Shown piece by piece: positions 53,587 through 63,268 of a stretch of DNA of 64,000 nucleotides. Source of the DNA: Flavobacterium chryseum (lineage in GTDB: Bacteria > Bacteroidota > Bacteroidia > Flavobacteriales > Flavobacteriaceae); assembly GCF_004362015.1 (NCBI RefSeq), contig NZ_SNWW01000003.1, forward strand, positions 372,001 through 436,000. Direction: 5' to 3'. Position 1 is the stretch's first letter, and the number at the start of each line of letters is the position of its first letter. Both the position numbers and the translations under genes were made by a program. Under the pieces are notes generated by a model. That model did no database searches and was not told where the DNA came from. It saw only the letters and a program-made list of their open reading frames with translations.

Positions 53587-53615
53587 TTGCAAATCAAAAT
53601 GGTTTTATACCTTTG
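53587..53615 (+). promoter_or_regulatory. metK: metK promoter
   Basis: TTG (53587-53589), 18-bp spacer, TACCTTTG (53608-53615): an excellent Bacteroidetes promoter. Predicted start about 53621, giving a leader of roughly 165 nt. Confidence 0.75.
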
Positions 53616-53625
53616 CACGCGAATA

Positions 53626-53738
53626 CAGAGGAAAAATTTGAACTGATTGCAACCTCTTCATAATGAAACGGTTCGTTATGAATACTGAAAAATTAATTTC
53701 AGTAGTAAAAAATGCTAAAGCAGAAACTCTCCTTTAGC
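53626..53738 (+). ncRNA. SAM-II-like riboswitch with two inserted hairpins, upstream of metK
   Basis: P1 AGAGG / CCTCT (53627-53631 and 53653-53657) closes a loop with ATTTGAACTGATTGCAA, close to the SAM-II loop (ATTTAACCGTATTGCAA in the type example as I recall it). The 3' pseudoknot strand AAAAAATGCTAAAGCAGA lies at 53707-53724. Between them are two perfect hairpins (53657-53682 and 53683-53704). GCTAAAG can also pair with CTTTAGC (53732-53738), a possible alternative fold. Gene context (SAM synthetase) supports it. Confidence 0.72.
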
Positions 53739-53787
53739 CTTTTTCAGCAATTATTTTCCTCGCTTAATTTTAATTTAATAAATTATT

Positions 53788-55038
53788 ATGGCTTATTTAT
53801 TTACGTCAGAATCTGTTAGTGAAGGACATCCAGACAAAGTTGCAGATCAAATTTCGGATGCATTAATTGATAACTTTTTGGCATTTGATGCTAACTCAAA
53901 AGTAGCATGCGAAACTTTAGTTACAACTGGTCAGGTTATTTTGGCTGGTGAAGTAAAATCGAATACCTATCTTGATGTTCAACAAATTGCTCGTGAGGTA
54001 ATCCGTAAAATTGGATATACTAAAAGTGAATATATGTTTGAAGCGAATTCTTGTGGAATTCTTTCAGCTATTCACGAACAGTCTGCAGATATTAATCAAG
54101 GTGTTGACAGAGCTAAGCCAGAAGAGCAAGGTGCAGGAGATCAGGGAATGATGTTTGGTTACGCAACTAACGAAACTGAAAACTACATGCCATTGGCACT
54201 TGATTTATCTCATAAATTATTACAAGAGTTAGCTATTTTAAGACGTGAAAATAAAGAGATTACTTATTTACGTCCAGATGCTAAATCTCAGGTAACTTTA
54301 GAATACAGCGACGATAATAAACCAACTCGTATTGATGCAATTGTAATTTCTACTCAACACGATGATTTTGATGAAGAAGCTACAATGTTGGCTAAAATCA
54401 AAAAAGATATTGTTGAAATTTTGATTCCAAGAATCATTGCTAAAAATCCGGCTCACGCACATTTATTCAACGATACAATCAACTACCATATTAACCCAAC
54501 AGGAAAATTCGTTATTGGAGGACCTCACGGAGATACTGGTTTAACTGGAAGAAAAATTATTGTTGATACTTACGGTGGAAAAGGTGCTCACGGTGGTGGT
54601 GCATTCTCTGGAAAAGATCCTAGTAAAGTAGACAGAAGTGCTGCGTATGCTACACGTCATATCGCTAAAAACTTAGTTGCTGCTGGTGTTGCTGACGAAA
54701 TCTTAGTTCAGGTTTCTTATGCAATTGGAGTTGCTAAACCAATGGGTATTTTTATTGATACTTACGGAACTTCAAAAGTAAACCTGACTAACGGTGAAAT
54801 CGCTAAAAAAGTAGAGGAATTGTTTGATATGCGTCCTTACTTTATTGAGCAACGTTTAAAATTAAGAAACCCAATTTATAGTGAAACTGCTGCTTACGGA
54901 CACATGGGACGTACGCCAGAAGTTGTAACAAAAACTTTCCACGCTCCGGGCGGACACGAAAAAACAGTTACTGTTGAGTTATTTACTTGGGAGAAACTTG
55001 ATTTTGTAGACAAAGTAAAAGCTGCATTTAACTTATAA
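53788..55038 (+). CDS. metK: S-adenosylmethionine synthetase
   Basis: 416 aa, makes SAM from methionine and ATP. Motifs [15 protein letters not shown] (11-25), [12 protein letters not shown] (around 117) and [19 protein letters not shown] are intact. Monocistronic with its own promoter, riboswitch-like leader and terminator; divergent from leader A and metY. Confidence 0.98.
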   Translation: MAYLFTSESVSEGHPDKVADQISDALIDNFLAFDANSKVACETLVTTGQVILAGEVKSNTYLDVQQIAREVIRKIGYTKSEYMFEANSCGILSAIHEQSADINQGVDRAKPEEQGAGDQGMMFGYATNETENYMPLALDLSHKLLQELAILRRENKEITYLRPDAKSQVTLEYSDDNKPTRIDAIVISTQHDDFDEEATMLAKIKKDIVEILIPRIIAKNPAHAHLFNDTINYHINPTGKFVIGGPHGDTGLTGRKIIVDTYGGKGAHGGGAFSGKDPSKVDRSAAYATRHIAKNLVAAGVADEILVQVSYAIGVAKPMGIFIDTYGTSKVNLTNGEIAKKVEELFDMRPYFIEQRLKLRNPIYSETAAYGHMGRTPEVVTKTFHAPGGHEKTVTVELFTWEKLDFVDKVKAAFNL

Positions 55039-55106
55039 TTATTGATTCATACGATTATTAATTCTTAGATCTCAGAGTCAATTTCTTTTTAATCTTACTT
55101 ATAATT

Positions 55107-55144
55107 ACCCCGAAATCTATTCTTTTAGAGTTCGGGGTTTTTAT
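55107..55144 (+). terminator. metK terminator
   Basis: Stem ACCCCGAA / TTCGGGGT followed by TTTTTATTT. Confidence 0.9.
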
Positions 55145-55196
55145 TTGGTTATTTGGTTGCAATTGTTTTTCTTAGTACAAAATAACTGACCAAAAA

Positions 55197-56975
55197 ATGA
55201 GTAAACTTCCTTCGTTACAAAACGTCCTGAATGCTACAAAAAATACCATTCTTCGATTTCCGTTAGAAATTATAACTGCAATTTGCGGAACCATTTTCGC
55301 TGTTACTCTTAACGAAATACATTATAGCAATCCTAATAAAGAGTTTTATCAAAAAGCATTAATGAGTTCTTCTCTGTGTCTTGTTCTTTTTCTTTCTGTT
55401 AGTTTGTTTTTTATTAGTTCGAACAAAAAGAAAATCTTACGTTTTATTACAAGTTTAATTCTCGGATCGTTAGTTGTTGCATTTATCTTTAGTTTTAGAG
55501 AAAAAATAACACAAACAGAATTTCAGCAGTTTTTTGTTCTCAATGTTGCTTTGCACTTATTAGTTTCGTTTGCAGGTTTTCTTCCAAAAGTTTACAATCA
55601 GGAAGAATTTTGGGAGTTTAACAAGCAGCTTTTTCTAAGAATTTTAACGGCTTGTTTATATAGTGGAGTTTTGTATTGCGGATTAGCTTTGGCGGTTTTG
55701 GCTGTCGAAAAACTATTTAATTTTGACTTTTACGATAACATTTATATGTATATCTTTTTCACGATTGCAGGAATCTTTAATACTATTTTCTTTTTAAGTG
55801 GCGTTCCTGAAATTAATAATGAAGAAGTTCCGTTACGTTTAAATTATCCAAAAGGACTTAAAAATTTTACGCAATATGTTTTATTGCCATTAATAAGTCT
55901 CTATTTAGTGATTTTGATTTGTTATGAAGCAAAAATTCTTATCACGCTTTCATTGCCTGTCGGCTGGGTTTCTTATCTTGTTTTGGCATTTGCGATTACC
56001 GGAATTCTTTCTTTTTTATTGGTTCACCCTATTGCAAACGAAAACGGAAATTTGTGGATGCGAACCTTTAATCGCTGGTTTTACTTTTTATTAATTCCGT
56101 TATTGCTATTATTATTTTGGGCAATTTTATACCGAATCAATCTTTACGGGTTTACGCACGAACGTTATTATGTTTTATTATTATCGGTTTGGCTGGCGGT
56201 TGTAGTGGCTTATTTTCTAATTCAGAAACATCCAAAAATAAAATTCATTCCTATCAGTATGTGCCTTGCCGGATTGTTATCTATAGTTGGTCCGCAAAGT
56301 GCTGATGCTGTTTCAAAATACAGTCAGTTATCACGTTTTGAATCTTATTTGCAAAAAGCCGATGGTAAAAAACTAACCTTTGAAGAAGAGCAGGAATTAA
56401 GCAGTATTGTTTATTTTCTTGATAGAAATTATGGGTTTGAAGTTATGCTTCCATACGCGAATAAAAAATTAGATGCACTTTACAAAAAAGATAAAGATCC
56501 AGGTTCAACTCAAATTATAGAAACTTTAGGTTTTCAATATCGATCTGAATATGACCGAAAAGATGATGCAAACGATTCTTTTAATTATTATTTCTATAAA
56601 AATGATGACAACACAATAACCAATATTCATGGCTATGATTTAATATTCACTCTATCTCAGAATAATAGTTTTGACGCCACTGTAAATATTGATAATACAG
56701 CTTATGCTATAAAATCAAAACCTACAGATTATGGTCAGGATTTACAAATCAACCAGGATATTATTCCATTAAAAATAAATGATTTTATCAATTCCAATTC
56801 AAAATTTAAAACTGGAAATGAATATTCTGAATCAGACAAAAAAATTGAACAAAGAATTGAGAATTCAAAATACACTATTTTGTTAAGTTATATAAGTGCT
56901 TATGGTACAATCAAAAACAAGAAAAAGATTCCTAAAAATTACCAGATCGAAATTATGGTAGGCATCAAAAAATAA
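55197..56975 (+). CDS. DUF4153 domain membrane protein
   Basis: 592 aa. About 11-12 membrane helices in the first 370 residues, then a soluble C-terminal region (about 385-592) rich in Asp, Asn and Lys. The membrane part matches the DUF4153 pattern (helix pairs around LLPLISLYLVILICYEAKIL). Function of the family is unknown. Alone, bounded by two terminators. Confidence 0.85.
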   Translation: MSKLPSLQNVLNATKNTILRFPLEIITAICGTIFAVTLNEIHYSNPNKEFYQKALMSSSLCLVLFLSVSLFFISSNKKKILRFITSLILGSLVVAFIFSFREKITQTEFQQFFVLNVALHLLVSFAGFLPKVYNQEEFWEFNKQLFLRILTACLYSGVLYCGLALAVLAVEKLFNFDFYDNIYMYIFFTIAGIFNTIFFLSGVPEINNEEVPLRLNYPKGLKNFTQYVLLPLISLYLVILICYEAKILITLSLPVGWVSYLVLAFAITGILSFLLVHPIANENGNLWMRTFNRWFYFLLIPLLLLLFWAILYRINLYGFTHERYYVLLLSVWLAVVVAYFLIQKHPKIKFIPISMCLAGLLSIVGPQSADAVSKYSQLSRFESYLQKADGKKLTFEEEQELSSIVYFLDRNYGFEVMLPYANKKLDALYKKDKDPGSTQIIETLGFQYRSEYDRKDDANDSFNYYFYKNDDNTITNIHGYDLIFTLSQNNSFDATVNIDNTAYAIKSKPTDYGQDLQINQDIIPLKINDFINSNSKFKTGNEYSESDKKIEQRIENSKYTILLSYISAYGTIKNKKKIPKNYQIEIMVGIKK

Positions 56976-56979
56976 AAAA

Positions 56980-57020
56980 AGAACCCGACAAGATTTAAAA
57001 TTTTGTCGGGTTTGTTTTTA
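56980..57020. terminator. Bidirectional terminator between convergent genes
   Basis: Stem AACCCGACAA / TTGTCGGGTT with T and A tracts. Confidence 0.93.
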
Positions 57021-57035
57021 TATAAATTGTAAATT

Positions 57036-59270
57036 CTAATAGGTTCCGTTTTGCATTTTGCTTAGCATTTCGCGTATTTCCATAGCGGTTTGTTCGTCAA
57101 CTTCAGCAGTTAAAAACTTTACTGCTAATTCCTGAGTTGCAATGGCTTTATCTTTTTGACCGTCTTTATAATACAACTGCGCCAATGTATCTAAATAATA
57201 CGGATTGTTTTTAGTTACCATTAAGCTGTATTCAGACCAAGTAATGGCATCTTTTATAAAACTGCTATTTGCAGGCTTTAATACCGTTGCCCACGCTGCT
57301 GTATTGGCCAGATTAGAATGGTATTCTTTAAAAGAATTCCATCCGTTATATGAGTAATCAGATTCTGTATCTAAAGACGCAAACATTTGATCTAATCTTT
57401 CAATGGCATTTCCTTTTTCGGTTGATAAATAGGTATTAAAATACGTTTTAAACTCTTTTAAGAAAGTAATATCATCAACACTATTTTCGCTGTCTACATT
57501 CAAATAATCAAAATAAGTTTTATAAGAATCAAAATTTCCTTTACCGCTTGCAATCAACTTTTTGTAGATCGCAATTATTTTATTTTGATTTGCTTTTCCT
57601 GCAACGCCTTCTTGCGCTACGTAGCTATTTTGTTGTAAAGCAGATGAAATCTCAAAACTTAAACTTCCTTTTAATAACGTTAATGCGTTTCCGTTTTCAT
57701 CTTCAATGTTCATTTTTTCGATGGCATCGTAATGTTTTAATAGATAATCAATTGATAAGAAATCGGTATCATTAAAAACGCGCTCTTCATTAAAAAACTG
57801 CTTCGTAAAACCTGCGTTTTTTATTTCTCTCAAAATTGCTTCTACCAACTCTCTGTTTGGCTTTGTGTCTTTTTGATGTGCTTCGATCAATTTTTTCCAG
57901 GTTTGGGCAACTTCTTTTTTATCTAAAGTAATTTTTGCAATTTTAAAATCTTTCGGATTTACCTCTTCTGTTACAGCAACTGCATCAGTTTCATATTCAT
58001 AAGGTATATCAAGTATCGAAGCTTTATAAAAAGCAGAAACGATATCAGCATCTGTTGCTTTTTTATTTTTTGCTATTTTATCAAAAGCATAAAAAGCATT
58101 TGCTCTTTGCAGCTTTTTTGCAAACTCATCGTAATAGCTTAATTCTGATTTTTTCTCTAATAAATTCGATTTTGCAGTTGCTAAAACATCACCTTCTCCG
58201 TTTACTACTAATAAAGCCGGACCATCAGAAATTTTATTGGCTTCAAGCCATTTTTTATCATCGGCTGTAGCCAGATAATAATTAAAAACATCATATTGAG
58301 CATTGTAAGCATCATACATATAGTATCCAACCTGTGTTTCAAGATCTTTTAGGACTGCATCAAAATCAGCCTTTGCAGCAGGATTTTTACTGTCGGCGTA
58401 AACTATTAAAAATTTACTTTTAGCTGTTTTGGTCGCCGCAATAGCAGCTTTTAAATTATTTTCTACTTTAAATTTAAAATCATATTTAGATGCAGCATAA
58501 TCCGTGGTAGCAGTGTCGACAGTTACCTCTACTCCAAAATCTTCGTTAACTAAAGCATCTTTTCCCGGATAGGTCCAGTTTAAGACACTTTTATTTTCGA
58601 GTGGCGTAACGCTTGGGGGAACTGCGGGCGGAGTATCTTTTGCATTTAAAAATACTAACGGATTTTTTCCTCCCTGTTCAGCAATTTTTAGCTCATTGGT
58701 CTTTTTATCAAAAAAACCGGCCAGATTTAAATCGCCTAAAGCATCAAGTTCATATTTAATCGTAATTTCTGAAATATCTTTTGGCAGAGCATATTTAGAA
58801 ATTTTACTTTCCGTTTCATATCCTTCATATACTACATACAAATAATCGGCACGTTCGATTTCAAAATCAACATCTATATTGATCCAATCGGGATCGACTT
58901 TGGTTTTTATATCAGTAAGTTTTTGGTATTGTACCGGCTCAGAACCATTTTGTGTTCCGATATAAAAAGAATAGATAGAAGGTTCTAAAAATTTAATTTT
59001 AATTTTTTGAGCTTTCTTATCGTTTTTAAAACTAAGATTAAATGAATTTCCTGCTTTTTCAGTTTGAGAAAATAGAAGTGAATCGCCTTTGATTTTATAT
59101 TCACCAGAATAAAAAACCAATTCGTATTTATTGTTTTCTAATAAATTTAATTTGATTTTCTGACCTTTATTGGTGGTAATATAAGTTCCTTTTTCTAATG
59201 TTTTTGTTTGAGAAAATAAGGTAGATACTACACAAAAAAACAATAAGAAACTCCATATATAATTGCGCAT
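57036..59270 (-). CDS. Exported protein with thioredoxin-like middle region and C-terminal TPR
   Basis: 744 aa with a signal peptide (ending STLFSQ at about residue 20). Beta-rich N-terminal region, then a thioredoxin-fold-like segment near 275-375 (AKSKFLIVYADSKNPAAKAD, ALLVVNGEGDVLAT) with no CxxC, then helices and a TPR at about 690-725 (YLDTLAQLYYKDGQKDKAIA). I do not recognise a defined family. It precedes no obvious partner; the downstream gene is convergent. Confidence 0.7.
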   Translation of the reverse strand: MRNYIWSFLLFFCVVSTLFSQTKTLEKGTYITTNKGQKIKLNLLENNKYELVFYSGEYKIKGDSLLFSQTEKAGNSFNLSFKNDKKAQKIKIKFLEPSIYSFYIGTQNGSEPVQYQKLTDIKTKVDPDWINIDVDFEIERADYLYVVYEGYETESKISKYALPKDISEITIKYELDALGDLNLAGFFDKKTNELKIAEQGGKNPLVFLNAKDTPPAVPPSVTPLENKSVLNWTYPGKDALVNEDFGVEVTVDTATTDYAASKYDFKFKVENNLKAAIAATKTAKSKFLIVYADSKNPAAKADFDAVLKDLETQVGYYMYDAYNAQYDVFNYYLATADDKKWLEANKISDGPALLVVNGEGDVLATAKSNLLEKKSELSYYDEFAKKLQRANAFYAFDKIAKNKKATDADIVSAFYKASILDIPYEYETDAVAVTEEVNPKDFKIAKITLDKKEVAQTWKKLIEAHQKDTKPNRELVEAILREIKNAGFTKQFFNEERVFNDTDFLSIDYLLKHYDAIEKMNIEDENGNALTLLKGSLSFEISSALQQNSYVAQEGVAGKANQNKIIAIYKKLIASGKGNFDSYKTYFDYLNVDSENSVDDITFLKEFKTYFNTYLSTEKGNAIERLDQMFASLDTESDYSYNGWNSFKEYHSNLANTAAWATVLKPANSSFIKDAITWSEYSLMVTKNNPYYLDTLAQLYYKDGQKDKAIATQELAVKFLTAEVDEQTAMEIREMLSKMQNGTY

Positions 59271-59365
59271 AATATAAATTTTGACTTGTTAATATTAAAC
59301 GTAAAGATATTCGATTATTATCGAAGTCAGGTGCCTTACAATTCAAAATAGATACTTAATATATA

Positions 59366-62053
59366 CTATAAATTATATTTCATCGAAAATATAATGTAAC
59401 GCGGCTGCACGGTATATTGAGAAACTCTTGTAGAAAACTGCGAAAAACTGTCGTCATTAAGATATTTAGTGTTTAATAAGTTTGTGGCGGAAACTTTGTA
59501 CTCCCATTTACTGTCTTTCTTTTGATAAATTAAGCTGGCACTTAAAAAATCATATTCATTATCTACAGATTTGCTAGTATTGTAATAATGGTAAAATTCA
59601 TATTCTGATACAAACGAAAAACTATTTAAAAAGTAATAATCTATTCTTGCAAAAGGTTTGTCTGTATAATAAGTTGAACCGCTATATTTGTTAATTAAAG
59701 CGTTGTAACCTAATTCCAGATTCGGCATATTTTTATAGTTAGTCGACGCTTTTACGGTATAACTTTGAGTAAAACTTTCTGTAGTCGCTAATTCATTATT
59801 TTGAATATTATTGAATTTCGACCAATTCAAACTTGCATTCGCGGAGGCTTTATAATTCTTTAAAAAAGATCGCCCGTAATTTCCCATTCCTGAAAAAGTT
59901 TCATCAGCCAGATTAGAATTATAAGGGTTTGACTCCTGATTAATTCCGGTAAATTTGGCACTGGTTTTAATGGCGTCCACTTTTTTTGTGTAAACGGCAT
60001 TCGCAAAAATATTTTCGAAATTGAACATATTGTATTTGAAATAACGCAATGTATGCACTTGTGAAGTGGCATTTTCTAACGAACGATCTCCTCTAAACAA
60101 ACTGCTGTAATCCGACAAAACATATCCTGAAGCCAATTGATTAACATCTGTAAAATCATTGGACAACGCAAAATTATACGTCAGCGTTTCTGCTTTTTTG
60201 ATTTGATATAAAGCAAAAAAATCAGGTAATACTTTGGCGAAACTCTGTGAATAATCAGTTCCTGATTGTACGTTTGTCATGGTGTACGAATGCACGCTAA
60301 AACCAGGCGTTAATGTAAATTTGCCTGTTAGTATTTTATAGTGGAATCCCAGAAAAACATCATTAAAATTATATTTTACCTGATTGTTATTTTTCGGATC
60401 GCTTAAATCATTTCTGTCCCCATTATCCAGCATTTGAAAAATATGCGAATTAAAATCCTGATGCGAATAGGTATTTCCTAACGTGATATTGATATTGCTT
60501 TTTGGCGTTACCATATAGTAATAATCTAATTTGGCATCAACTTTATTTGTTTTTACAAAACGATCCTGATTTAAATCATTTCTTTGTTGCCCGGAAGTAT
60601 AACCTGATAAAATAAAAGGCTGAGTTCGTAAATTGGCATTATAAAACGGGTTTTCATCCTGATATAAATGCTGCATTTCAAAAGCAAAAATATTTTTATC
60701 GCTTTGTGTATAATACAAACTCAGGTTTTGATTTATTGATGTTGGATTTTGCTTTTTAGTAGTAAAAATAGTTTCTGTAGCAGAACTATCTTTTACCACA
60801 GATTCACGAAGCAAATCTGTATCTTCATTTTGTTTGGATAATTTCGTTAAGATGTCATAATCAAACTGAAGTTTTGTGTTTGGCTTATAACTTGAACTCA
60901 ACTTAAAAAGACCCAGATTATTTTTTTGATGTGTTAATTCATCTCGTTTTTGTTGATCGCCAGAATCCAGAATTGTCGTCTGCGATTTGGTTTCGAGATC
61001 TGTTTTTGATGTAGAAAGAATTCCGAAACCACTGATATTCCAGTTTTTTGTAGGCGAGTAAGCGAAATTTGTAGCTCCAAATTTTGTTTCAATTTCTTTG
61101 GCTCGGTTGTTTCTCAAAATTGAAATTCCCAAATCGTTCGACGAAACATTAAAATTGCTTCCGCCCTTTTTCATCATGTTTTTAAAACCTCCGGTAAACT
61201 TAAAATAATCCTGCGCCGTAAGCGGCAATTCGCCAATATTATTAAAATTGGTAATGACATTGATGCTGTATTCGGGACTGTAATAAAATAATTTCGGATT
61301 AATAATATATCGGCTGTCAAGTTCACCAACCCCAATTCCTGCGGTCATGTCGCCAAACCAAAAGTTCTTTTTTCCTTCTTTCAGCTTAATATTCATGGCC
61401 ACATTATCCTGATCATTTTCAAGACCTTTTAAAGCACTGACTTCATTATAATTTCTTAGTACCTGAATTTTATCAATAGCATCAGCCGGAATATTTTTAA
61501 CGCCCAATTTGGTGTCGCCATCAAAAAAGTCTTTTCCTTCGACCATTAATTTGCTTACTTTTTTACCTTCTACTTCAATTTCTCCATCGGCATTTACCTC
61601 AACTCCTGGTAATTTCTTTAGAACATCTTCCAGTTTCTTCTCTGTTCCGGATTTAAAAGAATCTGCATTGTAAACAATCGTATCGCCGCTTATCGAAACA
61701 GGCATTTCACGAACAATTTCAACTCCGTCAAGTTCGATTCCGGCATCATCCATAATAATATTCTGTATGATATTTGCGCTTTGAGTTGCAATAGAAATCT
61801 CTTTCGATTTCATTCCCAGATAACTTACTTTAACGGTATATGCCGTATTCGGTTTTAAAGTCAGTTGAAACCTTCCTTTATCATTGGTAATTCCATAAGA
61901 ATCCATTGCTTTTGTGGCATTATTGACGGCCATAATATTGGCCATCTCTAACGGATTTTTTTGTTCGTCCTGAATAAATCCATCAAAACGTACACTTTGA
62001 GAAAAGGAAACAGAAGTCAATAAAAAGGCTACGAAACAAAGTATTTTGTTCAT
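59366..62053 (-). CDS. TonB-dependent-receptor-like outer-membrane beta-barrel protein
   Basis: 895 aa. Signal peptide (to about 18), a carboxypeptidase-regulatory-like beta-sandwich (about 22-110, FDGFIQDEQKNPLEMANIMA), a plug-like region (PVSISGDTIVYNADSFKSGT, LKKLPGVEV), then a large beta-barrel ending in Leu (SMKYNL). Matches the outer membrane beta-barrel family often paired with GLPGLI proteins. The substrate is unknown. Confidence 0.9.
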   Translation of the reverse strand: MNKILCFVAFLLTSVSFSQSVRFDGFIQDEQKNPLEMANIMAVNNATKAMDSYGITNDKGRFQLTLKPNTAYTVKVSYLGMKSKEISIATQSANIIQNIIMDDAGIELDGVEIVREMPVSISGDTIVYNADSFKSGTEKKLEDVLKKLPGVEVNADGEIEVEGKKVSKLMVEGKDFFDGDTKLGVKNIPADAIDKIQVLRNYNEVSALKGLENDQDNVAMNIKLKEGKKNFWFGDMTAGIGVGELDSRYIINPKLFYYSPEYSINVITNFNNIGELPLTAQDYFKFTGGFKNMMKKGGSNFNVSSNDLGISILRNNRAKEIETKFGATNFAYSPTKNWNISGFGILSTSKTDLETKSQTTILDSGDQQKRDELTHQKNNLGLFKLSSSYKPNTKLQFDYDILTKLSKQNEDTDLLRESVVKDSSATETIFTTKKQNPTSINQNLSLYYTQSDKNIFAFEMQHLYQDENPFYNANLRTQPFILSGYTSGQQRNDLNQDRFVKTNKVDAKLDYYYMVTPKSNINITLGNTYSHQDFNSHIFQMLDNGDRNDLSDPKNNNQVKYNFNDVFLGFHYKILTGKFTLTPGFSVHSYTMTNVQSGTDYSQSFAKVLPDFFALYQIKKAETLTYNFALSNDFTDVNQLASGYVLSDYSSLFRGDRSLENATSQVHTLRYFKYNMFNFENIFANAVYTKKVDAIKTSAKFTGINQESNPYNSNLADETFSGMGNYGRSFLKNYKASANASLNWSKFNNIQNNELATTESFTQSYTVKASTNYKNMPNLELGYNALINKYSGSTYYTDKPFARIDYYFLNSFSFVSEYEFYHYYNTSKSVDNEYDFLSASLIYQKKDSKWEYKVSATNLLNTKYLNDDSFSQFSTRVSQYTVQPRYIIFSMKYNL

Positions 62054-62128
62054 TATAAAAATTTTGGAATTTGGACCCGGAGATAGAAAATTGGAATTTG
62101 GAATTTGGAATTTGAAATTTAAAAAGTT
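62054..62128 (-). repeat. Word-repeat spacer between the GLPGLI gene and the beta-barrel gene
   Basis: On the gene strand it consists of AATTCCAAATTCCAAATTCC words before the beta-barrel ATG. Confidence 0.6.
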
Positions 62129-63034
62129 TTATCTTCCCATCATTGGCGGCGGTCCACCGGCGCGACCACGATTCATTTCTCTAAATTCTTCCATTTTTTT
62201 AATTACGGTTTCGTCGTACTCTTTTTGAGAAATTACTTTTCCTTTTTTAGATGGTTTTATCTCGACTTTTTCTTTGGTATTCATAACAATTTTCGAACAT
62301 AAAATAGTTGTTCTACCGTCGTTTACCTCTAAAATTAAACCTGGTAATCCCCAATAATTCTCCGGCCCTTGATTTACCGGAATTTCTGGCGTATACCAGG
62401 CTATTATGGCAACTTCTTTTGGCATTTCAAAATTATCTTCAAAGTTGGTTTTTGTATCCCCCGAAGTTTTTTTGGCTTCATCCTTTTTGTCTTCGGGTTT
62501 TTTATCGTCGTTGTTTTTAGGTCTGAAATTTCTAAAATCAGTTTTGCTGGCTTCTTTTACAGCAGTTGCTTTATAACAAGTGTAACCTCCAATTTGTTTG
62601 GTTTCCTGTTCTAGTTTCCAGTTTAATTTTGGCAGAGAATCTACAACCAGAAACTCTTTTCCCATAAATTCTTTATCTACTGTATACGATTTGCTTTTTA
62701 CATCTTTATAAAAAGTTCCGCCGCCGCCCATGAAAGAATTCATCATGACACGCATTCCGCCGCCTTGCTGTCCGGGAGTTTCTAATTTTTCTTCTTCTTT
62801 ATAAATCGAAGCCGATTTATCAAAATTCAGAATAAAGGTTTTTTCGAGCATTTTTTTCATGCGCTCTTCCATGTTTTTCTGCATTTCGGGCGTGATATCA
62901 CGGTTTCCTCGCATTCCTTCCAATTTTGGCGCTTGGGTTTTTGACTCGTAAACGGCCATTCCCTGAAAATCTTTTTGTGCTTGTGCCTGAGTAAAAGCAA
63001 GCATTAAAAGCAAATAATATGATAGTTTTTTCAT
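62129..63034 (-). CDS. GLPGLI family exported protein
   Basis: 301 aa with a signal peptide (LLLMLAFTQAQAQ). The family hallmark appears as WGLPGLILEVNDG around residue 228. A charged Lys/Asp linker lies at about 172-195, and a Gly/Met/Arg-rich tail at the end. Function unknown, but such genes usually sit next to TonB-dependent barrels, as here (75 bp upstream of the barrel gene). Confidence 0.92.
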   Translation of the reverse strand: MKKLSYYLLLMLAFTQAQAQKDFQGMAVYESKTQAPKLEGMRGNRDITPEMQKNMEERMKKMLEKTFILNFDKSASIYKEEEKLETPGQQGGGMRVMMNSFMGGGGTFYKDVKSKSYTVDKEFMGKEFLVVDSLPKLNWKLEQETKQIGGYTCYKATAVKEASKTDFRNFRPKNNDDKKPEDKKDEAKKTSGDTKTNFEDNFEMPKEVAIIAWYTPEIPVNQGPENYWGLPGLILEVNDGRTTILCSKIVMNTKEKVEIKPSKKGKVISQKEYDETVIKKMEEFREMNRGRAGGPPPMMGR

Positions 63035-63268
63035 TTAGATAGTTTTTTAAATAAAGTAAGTCTTATAAACTTACACTCAAATGTATTATTAATTTTAAAA
63101 TCCTGAAAGTTAAATATATCAATACCGATAAGCTATAGACAAAATTGCTAATAAATTAGACTATTGCAGTTTACACTCTTTTAAACTACAAAATCGCTCT
63201 AAATAGGCAAATTGAATCATTCCTAACTTAGTTTTTTGTAATTTGGCTCATCAGAAAAACCCAATCTA

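Noticed and set aside
55150..55175. GGTTGCAAT on the minus strand resembling a SAM-II loop
   Set aside because: Only the ATTGCAACC word matches; no P1 stem or pseudoknot strand nearby, and no minus-strand gene follows.
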